A stretch of DNA of 52,510 nt, taken from NCBI RefSeq assembly GCF_000281045.1, contig NW_008246073.1, positions 132,366 to 184,875 of the forward strand, given 5' to 3'. Origin of the DNA: Saprolegnia diclina VS20 (Eukaryota > Oomycota > Saprolegniomycetes > Saprolegniales > Saprolegniaceae). The first letter of the stretch is position 1. Each line of letters opens with the position of its first letter. Both the position numbers and the translations under genes were made by a program. Under the pieces are notes generated by a model. It was not told where the DNA came from and did no database searches. It saw only the letters and a list, made by a program, of their open reading frames with translations. Below, in pieces: positions 1-9,388 of the stretch.

Positions 1-412
1 GAAGAACTACCAGAGCGGCGTCGTCAAGTCGTGCCCTGGCTCGCAGTCGGACCACGCCGTGCTCGCGGTCGGCTACGGCACGCTCAGCGGCGTCAACCAC
101 TTCAAGATCAAGAACTCGTGGGGCACGTCGTGGGGCGCCGGTGGCTACATCTACTTGCAGCGCGGCGTCGGCAGCAACGGCATGTGCAACGTCGCCGAGC
201 ACCCGTCATACCCCAAGATTAGCACGTCGCCGACGCCCACGTCGCAGAACCCGCCGACCAAGACACCCGCGCCAACGCCGGCGCCGACGGCGGACCAGTG
301 CCACGGCTGCAGCCAGTGCTACTACCCGGCCGGTGACGGCTGCTACGACTTTGATGCGGCGACGTGCGAAGATCTGAGCGGCGACTACGGCACCATCTGG
401 TGCGGCAACTAG
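1..412 (+). CDS. Papain-like cysteine protease, C-terminal part (5' end outside window)
   Basis: The reading frame is open from base 2 and stops at 412; the N-terminal half with the catalytic Cys lies upstream of the window. Two peptidase C1A landmarks are visible: the His motif DHAVLAVGYG near base 53 and the Asn motif IKNSWG near base 113, followed by the usual WGAGGY strand. After the catalytic domain comes a Thr/Pro-rich linker of about 25 residues (repeated PTP and PAPT), then a 39-residue tail with six cysteines ending IWCGN. Secreted proteases and cellulases of oomycetes often carry such a linker plus a small Cys-rich module, which can be a carbohydrate- or wall-binding domain. The protease call is firm. 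The binding role of the tail is inference. No intron is seen in the visible part. Confidence 0.9.
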   Translation, partial: KNYQSGVVKSCPGSQSDHAVLAVGYGTLSGVNHFKIKNSWGTSWGAGGYIYLQRGVGSNGMCNVAEHPSYPKISTSPTPTSQNPPTKTPAPTPAPTADQCHGCSQCYYPAGDGCYDFDAATCEDLSGDYGTIWCGN

Positions 413-990
413 GCGTCTTGTGGTGCTTCGCCTCTGCTCTTTCGTTGGTGACTTGCGCATATCGATGTCATTGTCCACATTTGAATACACATGATGTTTG
501 TGTTCTCTGACTGCGTGGGTGATGTAGCGTTGGTATATATTACGCTTCCAGCAATCTACGAGAGAGTATCACGTAGCTGCTAGACTAGGAAATGGTTAAA
601 TTGTCCTCGGCGGACAACTAGCGAAGTAGCAAGCGTCCTTGTGAGAGCCGAGTGTGCAGTCACAAGAGCTTGATTGGAGCTAGTCGAACAGATGGAAGCT
701 GTACTGAGTGGAAATACCCAAGAGTACTTTTGAGTGCATCACACCGCGAGAGCAAATTTCTCTGCGCTGCTCCAGTCCTCTCGGAAGCATATCCTGGCTC
801 TGCTCTAGTTCATCATATAGCCATTTGCCAATACTGACGTTGAACCGGCTTGTTTACAGACCTTCGTCGCTATGACGTGACGTGTCAACGTCATAACGCG
901 GCAAAGTTCCCATTGCGCTGTGATCAACGAGCCTGGGAAATTGCGTGTTTCTAGCGAGTCAAATTGGTTTGTCCGGATACCGGGCAAATC
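413..990. other. Intergenic, no gene seen
   Basis: About 580 bases between the protease stop and the first exon of the membrane-protein gene. It is more AT-rich than its neighbours and has no frame with coding character on either strand. It should hold the 3' UTR of the protease and the promoter of the next gene, but I see no clear motif. Confidence 0.6.
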
Positions 991-2701
991 ATGGCACCAC
1001 CCGCAGCCAAGAAGCGCCGACCGACAGGCCGTCGCCCCGAGAAGGCCAGCAGTGACGCGCCGCCGCCGCCATCGGTACCTCTGCCGACGATCAGTACTTG
1101 GAGCTTTTATGGTCGAGCGTAGGGCCATGCGGAAATGGGCTACGAGATCGGGCGAGGCCGCACCGACGTCGTGGGCCATTGGCGCGACCTCGTACTCCGT
1201 GCGCCGCGGTCCTGCGGCTCACGCGACTTCTGCGTAGACGAGCGACGAGAAATGCGACTTGATGGGTCTGGACGAAGACGAGATTGATGACGCCATGCGC
1301 CTCGTCGTGCAGCAGTACCCGCAGCTCGACGCTCCGCTCCCGTCGTCCGTCGACCCGGCGACGACCGCGATGGTGCAAGCCATGTTTTTGCACGCGCTCG
1401 AGACCTGCGACGGCAAGCTCATACTCGAACACGTCTCGATCGAGACGATTGGGGTTCTCGTTGCCCTCGAGCGCAAGCTGCTCTACGCTGTGATTGGCAA
1501 GGTCGTCCTTCTCGCACTTCAACTGCACGTTGGCGACGCATGTACGCGTAGGACATGCATCGAAAATGCGCCGTCACTGTCTTGTACCTTGTATGGACGT
1601 CGTCGTGGCCGTATCTGGGCGTGGCCGGTACGCTCTGGACAGCTCGATCCAAGGTCTCATTGGTCGTAGGGTACCTCTTGGTGCTCTTCTCGAACCTCGG
1701 TCCGTGCACGTGGCTGCGCAACACGACGTGCGCGTACCTTGATGCGTTCTTTCTGCATGGCCCCGAGTACGTACCTCTTGGTCTATTTTGTCATGTCCAC
1801 TGTATATACCGTTTCTAGTCCGCTGCACGTCGAGTGGTATTTCAACAGCTATCTCACGGCCCTTCTGTTGCTGTATACGTCCCACGACGCGCATGTTGCA
1901 GTCTACATCATATTAGGTACGCTTCTTTGGCTCATGGAAAGGCTGACAATATTGTGCATGTACCTGCGTACGTAGCCATCGTGCTCGCTCTTCCGTTCGG
2001 CGTCTCGGCACTCAAAAATTCGTATGCGGACGGCGCCGACGACCACTCAGCGCTCGACAAGATCACGTGCGGCTTTCTCATTCGATCGTCTGAACATCGT
2101 TGATACTATGTACGTAGATCGGCGCTGTCGCTGTTGAACAAGCTCATCCTTGTCTACTACTGCTGGGTCCGACAAGCCACTTCCGATCTCGACGATTCGC
2201 TCATGGGCCGTGTAGAGCTCGTACAGCAGCCTTCTCATGGTGGCGGCTCTCTTCTTTGATACGGCGGCCTTGTCGCTGGCGTCCGTCTCGTTCCTCGGCG
2301 TCGCGGTTGTCCTCGAACTTGCCGGGCGCGCCTTCCTACGCATCGTGCCACCCGCGTATGTCGAAGCGTATACCGAGTGGAAGGAACAAAGTCGGTGGCA
2401 CGCGCTCGGCGCTGGCCTTGTGCCCGTGGCGGTGGCTGCCATTGTGCTCTATGCGACGTGGGACTGGACGTCGATGTTTGGCGGCTTTGTGCGGCTCGTG
2501 ACGGTCCTCGCCCTCTCGCAAGCGGTGCCTGCGGGGCACCTTGCGACGCTCGCGCAACTCGCATTTCTCGCGATCGCGCTGCCGCTGCAGCTGGTGCAAC
2601 TCGTGCTGCTCTGGCTCGGTATCAAGCCGACACCGACGACGTCGAGTACGACCCCGCCCGACGAGACAACCCCCGACGACGCAGAGACGACAGAACACTG
2701 A
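991..2701 (+). CDS. Unrecognised multi-pass membrane protein, 451 aa, eight exons
   Basis: Model: 991-1074, 1123-1191, 1238-1501, 1552-1766, 1819-1916, 1976-2066, 2118-2166, 2216-2701; the sum is 1356 nt, in frame. The N-terminus is basic and Pro-rich (MAPPAAKKRRP). An acidic soluble region follows (LMGLDEDEIDDAMRL), then about seven or eight hydrophobic segments between residues ~150 and ~425, for example SLVVGYLLVLFSNLG, YLTALLLLY and AGLVPVAVAAIVLYATWDW. The hydrophilic tail is Thr/Pro/Asp-rich. Introns are 46-59 nt and all end TAG. I do not recognise the family; an endomembrane or plasma-membrane protein of unknown role is all that can be said. The continuous hydrophobic pattern across splice junctions supports one gene rather than several. 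It ends about 400 bases before the convergent CAP-Gly gene. Confidence 0.7.
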
Positions 2702-3107
2702 GTCGTTTTTGATTGTTGTGTTTCACTGCTGCGCCTGCCGTGATATAGGCTCGTATGTACGGCATTAGTTGGCGTGGTGACCGTGCCGACGGATGCCACG
2801 CACAATGCAAACCCAATCGAAAACACTCTTCGTCGACTAGAAATTGAACCGTCGCGGGGTAACATGAGTGTCGCGGAGCCCTAGCCCTAGTTTTAAAGGC
2901 TGCCCCACGGCCATCATTTGTACGGGCGTGAGAACCGCGAGGCGGCCGGTTGGAGATGAGCACGCACTGCGGAGGAGCTATCGTTCGCAGATCGTGTTCT
3001 ATAGATGTCATGATAGCAAACACGACACGCTTGCAGTGCAACGACAACGAGTTTACGACAAACTGTCATGTTGACACGACGACGAACACTCGATTCAACT
3101 ACTGGGA
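2702..3107. other. Convergent intergenic region with a CCCTAGCCCTAG motif
   Basis: This lies between the 3' ends of the membrane-protein gene and the CAP-Gly gene. There is no coding signal on either strand. It contains CCCTAGCCCTAG at 2879-2890, a telomere-like double CCCTA that recurs in other gene-free gaps of the window. Confidence 0.5.
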
Positions 3108-4247
3108 TCACAACCAGGTTTTGATTTGCGTCTCGCGCACAAAGACCCCGTACGGCAAAGCGTGGGCCGCGTGCACGTTCTTGGCGCATGTAAAGTACGT
3201 CGTCCCGTGCACTGTGCCGCTGTGCTTGCCGTGGGGTTCATGGAGTTCGATCCCATACATGGTGCCGTTGGCAAACTCGGTCGAGCCCGCAAACCGGACG
3301 ACGCCCGCCATGCCGTTGAAGAGGATGACCGAGCGACCAAGCAGCCGTCGAGGCACAGACTTGCAGCGCTTGGAGGCGACGGCGAACGCTTTTGCTTTGG
3401 GGGCGAGTTCGGCTGGCGGCGGTGCCAGCAGTGGCCGAGGCGAGCACAAGCTTTCTTCGACTTGCGGCGCGTACAAAAACTCACGAAACGAGCCGCCGAT
3501 CTGCTCGAGCGTCGCCGAGAGCGACGGCTGGAGCGTGCGCCGGTGGACGGGGCTGGGGGCCGGTGCCTTTGCCACGGGGGCGCGCCGCATCTCGCTGTGG
3601 TTTTGCTTTAGAGGCGTGTGCCCACCAATGGTGGAGACCAGATGCGCAACGGCTACTTCGGCTTGCAGCGAGAGGTTGGCGAGCAGCACGGCGGTACGCG
3701 CCAGCGACAGGCGGTGGTGCCCCGACTGGATGCCGACAACGTTTTCGGCAGCATCGCGGATGCTCTCGGGTGTCAGCGGTCCGTCCATGGACGCTGGCGC
3801 GCAGCTCAGCGAGCCTACATGCATGGGCAATAGATAGACACATACGACGGTCGTGGCGTCTGTACCCGTGAACCGAAGTAGAGTTGCAAGCTGTGCTTTC
3901 TGGTCCGCGAGCGATTGCAGCAGCGACTGCAACAGCGGCGGAATCTCCTGCGGCTCAACGCGGTTCGTCGACGACGGCAATGTTGAAGACTCGTCCATGC
4001 TGTCGCTCTTGGATGCTTCATGGATGGGCTCAGGCGCGGCCGGCCGCACGTCGTCGGGCTCGGACAACTCGTCTTCGATCGCACCTTCAGTCGGCAGTCG
4101 TGGGTCGTCACCGCGCCCGACCGCTGCTTGGTTGTCGTCTTCGCCACTCGTGTCAAATGCTTGGGGCATGGTCGTCTTCGGCGGTGCCTTGAGGAACTGC
4201 GCCGCGTACAGCGCCAGGATCGACTCGCCCGCGCTGACGCTGGTCAT
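3108..4247 (-). CDS. CAP-Gly domain protein (microtubule-associated), 362 aa
   Basis: Exons on the minus strand are 3866-4247 and 3108-3814, with a 51-nt intron (3815-3865, GTACAG...GTAG). That intron is in frame and would read through without a stop. The last ~75 residues form a CAP-Gly domain: the glycine-rich core is visible as GTMYGIELHEPHGKHSGTVH, then YFTC and GVFVRETQIKTW. In other family members this domain binds the EEY/F tails of alpha-tubulin and EB proteins. The usual GKNDG signature reads GKHSG here, so EEY/F binding may be altered. The N-terminal two thirds are low-complexity and acidic to Ser/Pro-rich. I chose ATG 4247 because extending to 4355 would overlap the first exon of divergent PPME1. 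Confidence 0.82.
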   Translation of the reverse strand: MTSVSAGESILALYAAQFLKAPPKTTMPQAFDTSGEDDNQAAVGRGDDPRLPTEGAIEDELSEPDDVRPAAPEPIHEASKSDSMDESSTLPSSTNRVEPQEIPPLLQSLLQSLADQKAQLATLLRFTGTDATTVVCVYLLPMHVGSLSCAPASMDGPLTPESIRDAAENVVGIQSGHHRLSLARTAVLLANLSLQAEVAVAHLVSTIGGHTPLKQNHSEMRRAPVAKAPAPSPVHRRTLQPSLSATLEQIGGSFREFLYAPQVEESLCSPRPLLAPPPAELAPKAKAFAVASKRCKSVPRRLLGRSVILFNGMAGVVRFAGSTEFANGTMYGIELHEPHGKHSGTVHGTTYFTCAKNVHAAHALPYGVFVRETQIKTWL

Positions 4248-4342
4248 GGTTGAAAATAGATTCGCAGCCGCCTGTCCCGCACTTGAGGTTCGCGCACTTG
4301 CAGCGCCGAATCTGGCGACGACCCACATTTTTTTGTGCCACG

Positions 4343-5648
4343 ATGGCGGATCCACGGTACGACGACGTCATGCAGCCGACGGCAGCGAGGACGTGGGCGT
4401 AGGTGGGCGCAGTACTACGACCGAAGCGAAGACGTCGACATTGACGGCAACGTACGGCGCCCCAGCGGTCGGCGACGACGTCTCATGCAGCGGCCCGTAG
4501 GTCTTCCGCGTCTACCTCGCCGGCGCCGAGGGCCCGGTCGTTGTGCTCCTCCATGGCGGTGGCCACACGGGTCTCACGTGGGCCTTGACGACGGTACGCC
4601 TAGCCGATGCGGCAGTCGTAGCCCATGGTGCTGCGACTAGAAACTGCTCAAGACGCACTGCCGCGTGGTGGCGCCCGACTTTCGCGGTCACGGTAGGTCG
4701 CCGATGCTGTCGCCCTCGTCCGCACGATGGCTTGTAGGAGAGACACACACGACCAACGACAGCGATCTCTCGGAAGAGACGCTCGTCAACGATACCATTC
4801 GCGTCTTGCAGGCACTTCTGCCGGGCGAGGCGGGCACGGAGCGTGGCAGCCCCATGATCCTCGTGGGCCATAGCATGGGCGGTGCGATTGCGATCCGCGT
4901 GGCGGCCTCGGGGCTCCTCAAGACGCTCGTCGGCATGGTCGTCATTGACGTTGTCGAAGGGACGGCGCTTGCCGCACTGAGCCACATGCAAGCGGTCTTG
5001 TCCAACCGGCCGGAGACCTTTGCCAGCGAAGACGAGGCCGTGCAATGGAGGTACCATTCTTCCTACTTGTCTTGACTGCATTCTATATGTAGCTTGCAGA
5101 TGGGCGCCGTGCGCAACGCCGAGTCGGCGCGCGTCTCGATCCCGTCGCAGATTGTCCGCGCCGGTGACTACTTTGTGTGGCGCACCAACCTCCGGGCGAG
5201 CGCCAAGTACTGGAAGGGTACTCATCCGCCTTGGGATCCCACGCCTATGACTCGTATAGGTTGGTTTACGGGGATTAGCGAGCTCTTCCTTGGCACGACG
5301 CTGCCCAAGGTCCTCTTGCTCGCCGGTAACCTCCTTCCTTCTCCATGCGCGGTCTTGCCATGAGGTGTAGGCACCGACCGCCTGGATACGGCGCTCACCC
5401 GCGGCCAAATGCAAGGTACACAATGCAAAGGGCAAGAAAGACCCTATACGGTCGGAGTAGGCAAGTTCCAGCTGCTCTTGATGTACGGCAGTGGGCACGT
5501 GATCCAAGAAGACTGTCCTGACAAGACGGCCGACGCGCTGCTCGAGTTTTGCTCACGCCTCGTGCCCATGAGTGGCCTCCGCACCCAGACCGACATCCTC
5601 GCCGAGAAGCTTGCGCGCGCCCGCCATCTGACGCCCCACACGACGTAG
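4343..5648 (+). CDS. PPME1: Protein phosphatase methylesterase 1 (PP2A demethylase), 314 aa, nine exons
   Basis: This alpha/beta hydrolase removes the methyl ester from the C-terminal Leu of the PP2A catalytic subunit. Exons: 4343-4356, 4403-4451, 4501-4593, 4641-4692, 4738-5050, 5093-5217, 5260-5325, 5371-5415, 5461-5648; 945 nt, in frame. Family landmarks in order: VFRVYLAGAEGPVVVLLHGG (oxyanion region), VVAPDFRGHG, the nucleophile elbow VGHSMGGAIAIR (Ser), VVIDVVEGTAL (Asp), LLLAGTDRLDTALTRGQMQG, and GSGHVIQED (His). All three catalytic residues are present. The 45-nt intron at 4693-4737 is in frame; removing it restores the conserved GHGETHTTNDSDLSEET. The first exon is only 14 nt. The gene is head-to-head with the CAP-Gly gene, with start codons 95 bases apart. 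Confidence 0.95.
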
Positions 5649-5693
5649 TAATACAAATACGGTCGTGTGTTTCTGGTTCTAACTCTGCGCTTC

Positions 5694-8478
5694 CTACATT
5701 CGACGGGCGTACTGCGCGTACTCGGCGGCGCGGGGGTCGGGGCCACCACTCGGTGGGTTGCCGTTGCTTGGCGGCGGCGCAAACCCGCCGGGGGCGGGCG
5801 GGTACCGCGACATGCCACGCTCATAGTACCCCGACGTGTCCGGCGGCGGCATGGCCGCGTACCGGTCGGCCGGCGGGTACATGCGCGGCTCTTCGCGACG
5901 AAAGCCAGCTTGGTCCGGGTATCCCGGCGCACGTTGTTGCTGCTGCTGTTGTTGCTGCTGCTCGTCCCACTCGCGCGGCGTTGGCATGCGACCCGATGCA
6001 ATCGGGGGATACGACCCAGCGTTCGGCGGCGCGTCACCGGGAAACATACGCAGGCGCCCGTCGCTACTCGGTGGCAGACGGCTCGTCGACGATGCGCTCT
6101 TGTCCAAGTCTGCAATCGAGATCATGCCCCGGGGCATCGGGCCGCGCGGGTTGCTTGGCGGCGGCGCGTACCGGCCGTGCATGGCGGGCGGGACGGAGTC
6201 GCGCGCATTCGAGGCGCCGGGAGGCCCGGCCGACGGCGGCGCAGCGCCCGGCGGGTACATCATGACTCGCTGGCCCCGGTGCATACCAGGACTCGGACCG
6301 CCAGACGGGGCACTCAACCGTGCAGCTTCGCGTGGCGACTCGGCGTACCCTGCGGGTGTCAAGTGACCAGTGCGCGACGGCGCAGGCACGCCCCGGGGCA
6401 CGCTTTCCATGCCAGGGTGGTGTCGGGGCGACGGCATCATGTACGGTGCGTTGGACGGCGGTGCGCGGGACCGTTCGTATTCGCGCGCCTGGTAGCCTTC
6501 GTGGAACATTTGCGGTCGCGACGTCGGGGCGCCCGTGGGCGGCGGTGGGCCGCCCGCACCCATCGCAAACCGGGGCGAAGCTTGGCGCCCCGACGGCGAC
6601 GGCGATGGATACCCGCGGTTGCTTGTCGACGGCGGCGGCGCCGACCCCATGCGCATGTGGTACTCGATCTGTTCGTCTTCCATGCGACTCGGGTACCGCG
6701 AGACCGGCGGCGGCGCAGACAAACCAGGACGAGACTGGCTCAGCTCGGGCGGGTACTCGTACCCTGCGTGGTGACCATGCACACCGTGCTGCTGTGCCTG
6801 GAGCGAAGGATGGTGGCTGCCTTCGTAGTACGGACGACCCATCATCGGTGGCGGGCCACCGCGGACCATTGCAGCCGGCGGCGACTCGGGCTTGGACCGC
6901 TTGTTGATTGACGATGGTCCGTCATTGTCAAGGTGGCGCTTGTTGCCATTCGGCGGGCCTTGTGACGGCGCCTTGTTCTGGTCAAAAATCGACAGAATCG
7001 TGGCTTGGATGTCAACGGGGAAGCAGAGACGCATGAGTTCAGCGTGCATCGAGATGTACTTCATCGCGTCGAGCACCGAGTTGAAGTACTCGGGCTCGCG
7101 TGTGCTCTTGCCGGCCCACGGCGGGTAAAAGAAGAAGGACGCGCCATGCATCTCCGACTTCCACCCGTGCTCGGCCAGCAGCGGCCACGCGTGCTTCTCA
7201 AAGAGAGTCGTCAGAATGTCCAGCTCTACACACCAAATTAGGCCTTTGCTCGAACCAGTATCAAGGACAACGGAATACCTCGATCCGAGATGGCGAGCTT
7301 GTAGCCGCCGTTGGACGGCGGCGCGGCTGAAGGCGCCGGCGCTTGCATGTGTTCGGGCTTGCGCATCATGGGCGGCGGGCCGGGTTGTGCTTGGGGCGGG
7401 CCTTGGTCCCGTGGCTTGCTCCCGACGCGCTTGTCTTCGATCAAGAGGTTCATCGTGTTTTCGCGCGTGAGCTCTTCCGTGTCCCCATCGGCGTAGACCA
7501 CTGTGAAGAGCTCGGTTTGCGGGTTGAATTTGACCACCTAGGTAGACACCGTGAGATCCAGTTGGCGAGGTATAAAAATGGGCTGCGTACCTGGCCGACG
7601 AAGCGACCGTGCCCGGCAAACGTCTTGGCAATGCGCTGCCCGACCAGCGCTTCGGGAGGCTGGTACGTCGGGTAGTCGTAGTCGTCGCGCGGTGCTTGTA
7701 CCGACAGCTGGGGGCCCGGCGCCTGTTGGTACGGCATGTTGCGCTCGCGCGGCGGCGAGCTCGGCCGCTTCATCGCAGGCGGTTCGCTTTCAATCTGTGG
7801 ACGCGACGACGGCCACGACGGGGGGCCTCCTGGACTCGGACGGTTCATCGACATGTCCATTCGGGGAGGGGCCTGTAGCGGCGGCGGCGGGCCGCGCATG
7901 TGCATGTCGTTCATGTGCGACGACGAGGGCAAGGACGGTGGACCGGGCGCGGATGGGCCGCCTTGATTTTGCCGCATGAGGTTGTTCATCGTGAGCGCGG
8001 GGAGGCGCATGTCGCCAGCACCAGCGCCATGAAGCGTCGGTAACGGCCCATCGCTCTCGGGCTTGCGCAAGTTGGGCTTTGGCAGCTCGGGCACTCGTCG
8101 CAACGCGCCCTCTTGCATGTGTCGGTCGTTGTGCATCTCGCTGCCGCGCGCCAGCAAATTGGTGAGCATCGCGCCCGTGCGCTGGATGTCGCTGGGCACG
8201 CTCTCGCGCAAACTCATCTTGTTGTCGTTGCTGGGCGTCCGGCGGTGGGCCGCCCGTCCCGGCGTTGGCCCATCCGACTCGGAGAACGACCCTTGGCGCT
8301 GGCTCGTCTCCGAGTCGCTCTCGGTCTCGGAGCCGTTGTGGACCTCGACGACGGGGCGTGGGCGCAGCATCGGGACCGACGGCAGGCCCTTGTCCGGCTT
8401 GGGTACCTTCTTCTCGGCCTCCTTCTTCTTGGGCGTAGACGGTCGTCCTCCCTCCTTCTCATGGCGTGCTTCGTCCAT
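5694..8478 (-). CDS. Large low-complexity protein with a PTM/DIR17-like Tudor module, 892 aa
   Basis: Exons on the minus strand are 7591-8478, 7279-7537 and 5694-7225; 2679 nt, in frame. Around residues 280-345, spanning the first splice junction, is a small beta-barrel-like module. It begins VGQRIAKTFAGHGRFVGQ and continues VVKFNPQTELFTVVYADGD, the pattern of Tudor domains of the plant PTM/DIR17 type that are common in stramenopiles. A second compact region in exon 3 (HAWPLLAEHGWKSEMHG ... FFYPPWAGK ... EYFNSVLDAMKYI) is a conserved-looking Trp/Tyr module. The remaining ~600 residues are Pro/Gly/Ser/Met-rich disorder, with KR patches and a run of nine Gln near 5940-5965. A chromatin or transcription scaffold is plausible. 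The function is inference and no catalytic domain is seen. The stop lies 45 bases from convergent PPME1. Confidence 0.8.
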
Positions 8479-9388
8479 GCTGCTTCCCCTTCCTCCGGAT
8501 CGATCGGGGCTGTGTGGTGTGGCTGGGGGTTTTCAAAAACGACTGGCACCCTTTATTCGTATACAAATAACCAGTCGCGCGGCCACATACAAACGCCAAG
8601 TACAAACGAAAGCCATTGCAACTGCGCTGCCCGTCGCCAGCTGGGCCCTGGCCTCCGGCTGGACGGAACGGTCCACCTTTGGCGACCACCAGCTGGCAGC
8701 GGACCACCGCGCCATCTGGATGAGTCCTTGGACATGTGCCGGAGATCCGCCCACGCAGTCGGTTCCTCGTACCGTGCAGGTAGCATACCAGAGTCGGATA
8801 CCTCGGTACGACAAGCGCTAGTTTTCGTTTGGGTGCACCACGTGGCGCCCCAGATGGGCTGGTCTGGGTCCATCTGGATTTGGCGACACGAGCAGGTTGC
8901 GACGACCACATGGGCACCTGACGTCGTCCGCAGGCTCTCTGCGCCCAGAAGTGCACTGCGTTGGACAAGACGTCGCGGGAAGGAGGTGATGCAAGGTCGT
9001 CGTGGCCAAAGCGCGTCGATGGATCACGTACATGTGCCTCATGCAGAGGCGCGCTTGCAAAATGGCTCCGGCTTGTACAATCTGGGGACGGATCCAGCGC
9101 AGCACTGTCGGGGAGGCCTCGCGAGGTCGGGGCTGATGCATGTTGGTCATTATTGGCTCGATCGCCGGTATACGTCGACCATTGTATCGAACAACGGCCC
9201 CGGACGGAGATGCTGCATCGACATCAGCGTGCAACTCCACGCGACTTCGACACGAGGGTCCCACCGGAAGCACTGTGTCGTAGGCTTTCTCGACCTCCGC
9301 CGGACGGTCCTAACGAAAATGGGCGCCGGCTCCTTGGCTTAGGTTTACATGGTATACAAACTACCAGAGTATGCACGCAGTGCCTGGC
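8479..9388. other. Gap of 0.9 kb, no supported gene
   Basis: This lies between the start of the Tudor-module gene and the stop of STN1, both on the minus strand. GC is similar to the coding regions and several long open frames exist on both strands. None has coding-like composition, family resemblance, or splice signals that link exons. Words such as CCATCTGG recur, hinting at decayed coding or repeat sequence. Part must be the promoter and 5' UTR of the Tudor-module gene. Confidence 0.5.

Noticed and set aside
4248-4355. N-terminal extension of the CAP-Gly protein to ATG 4355
   Set aside because: It would overlap exon 1 of divergent PPME1 and shows no conserved sequence; ATG 4247 is the simpler start.
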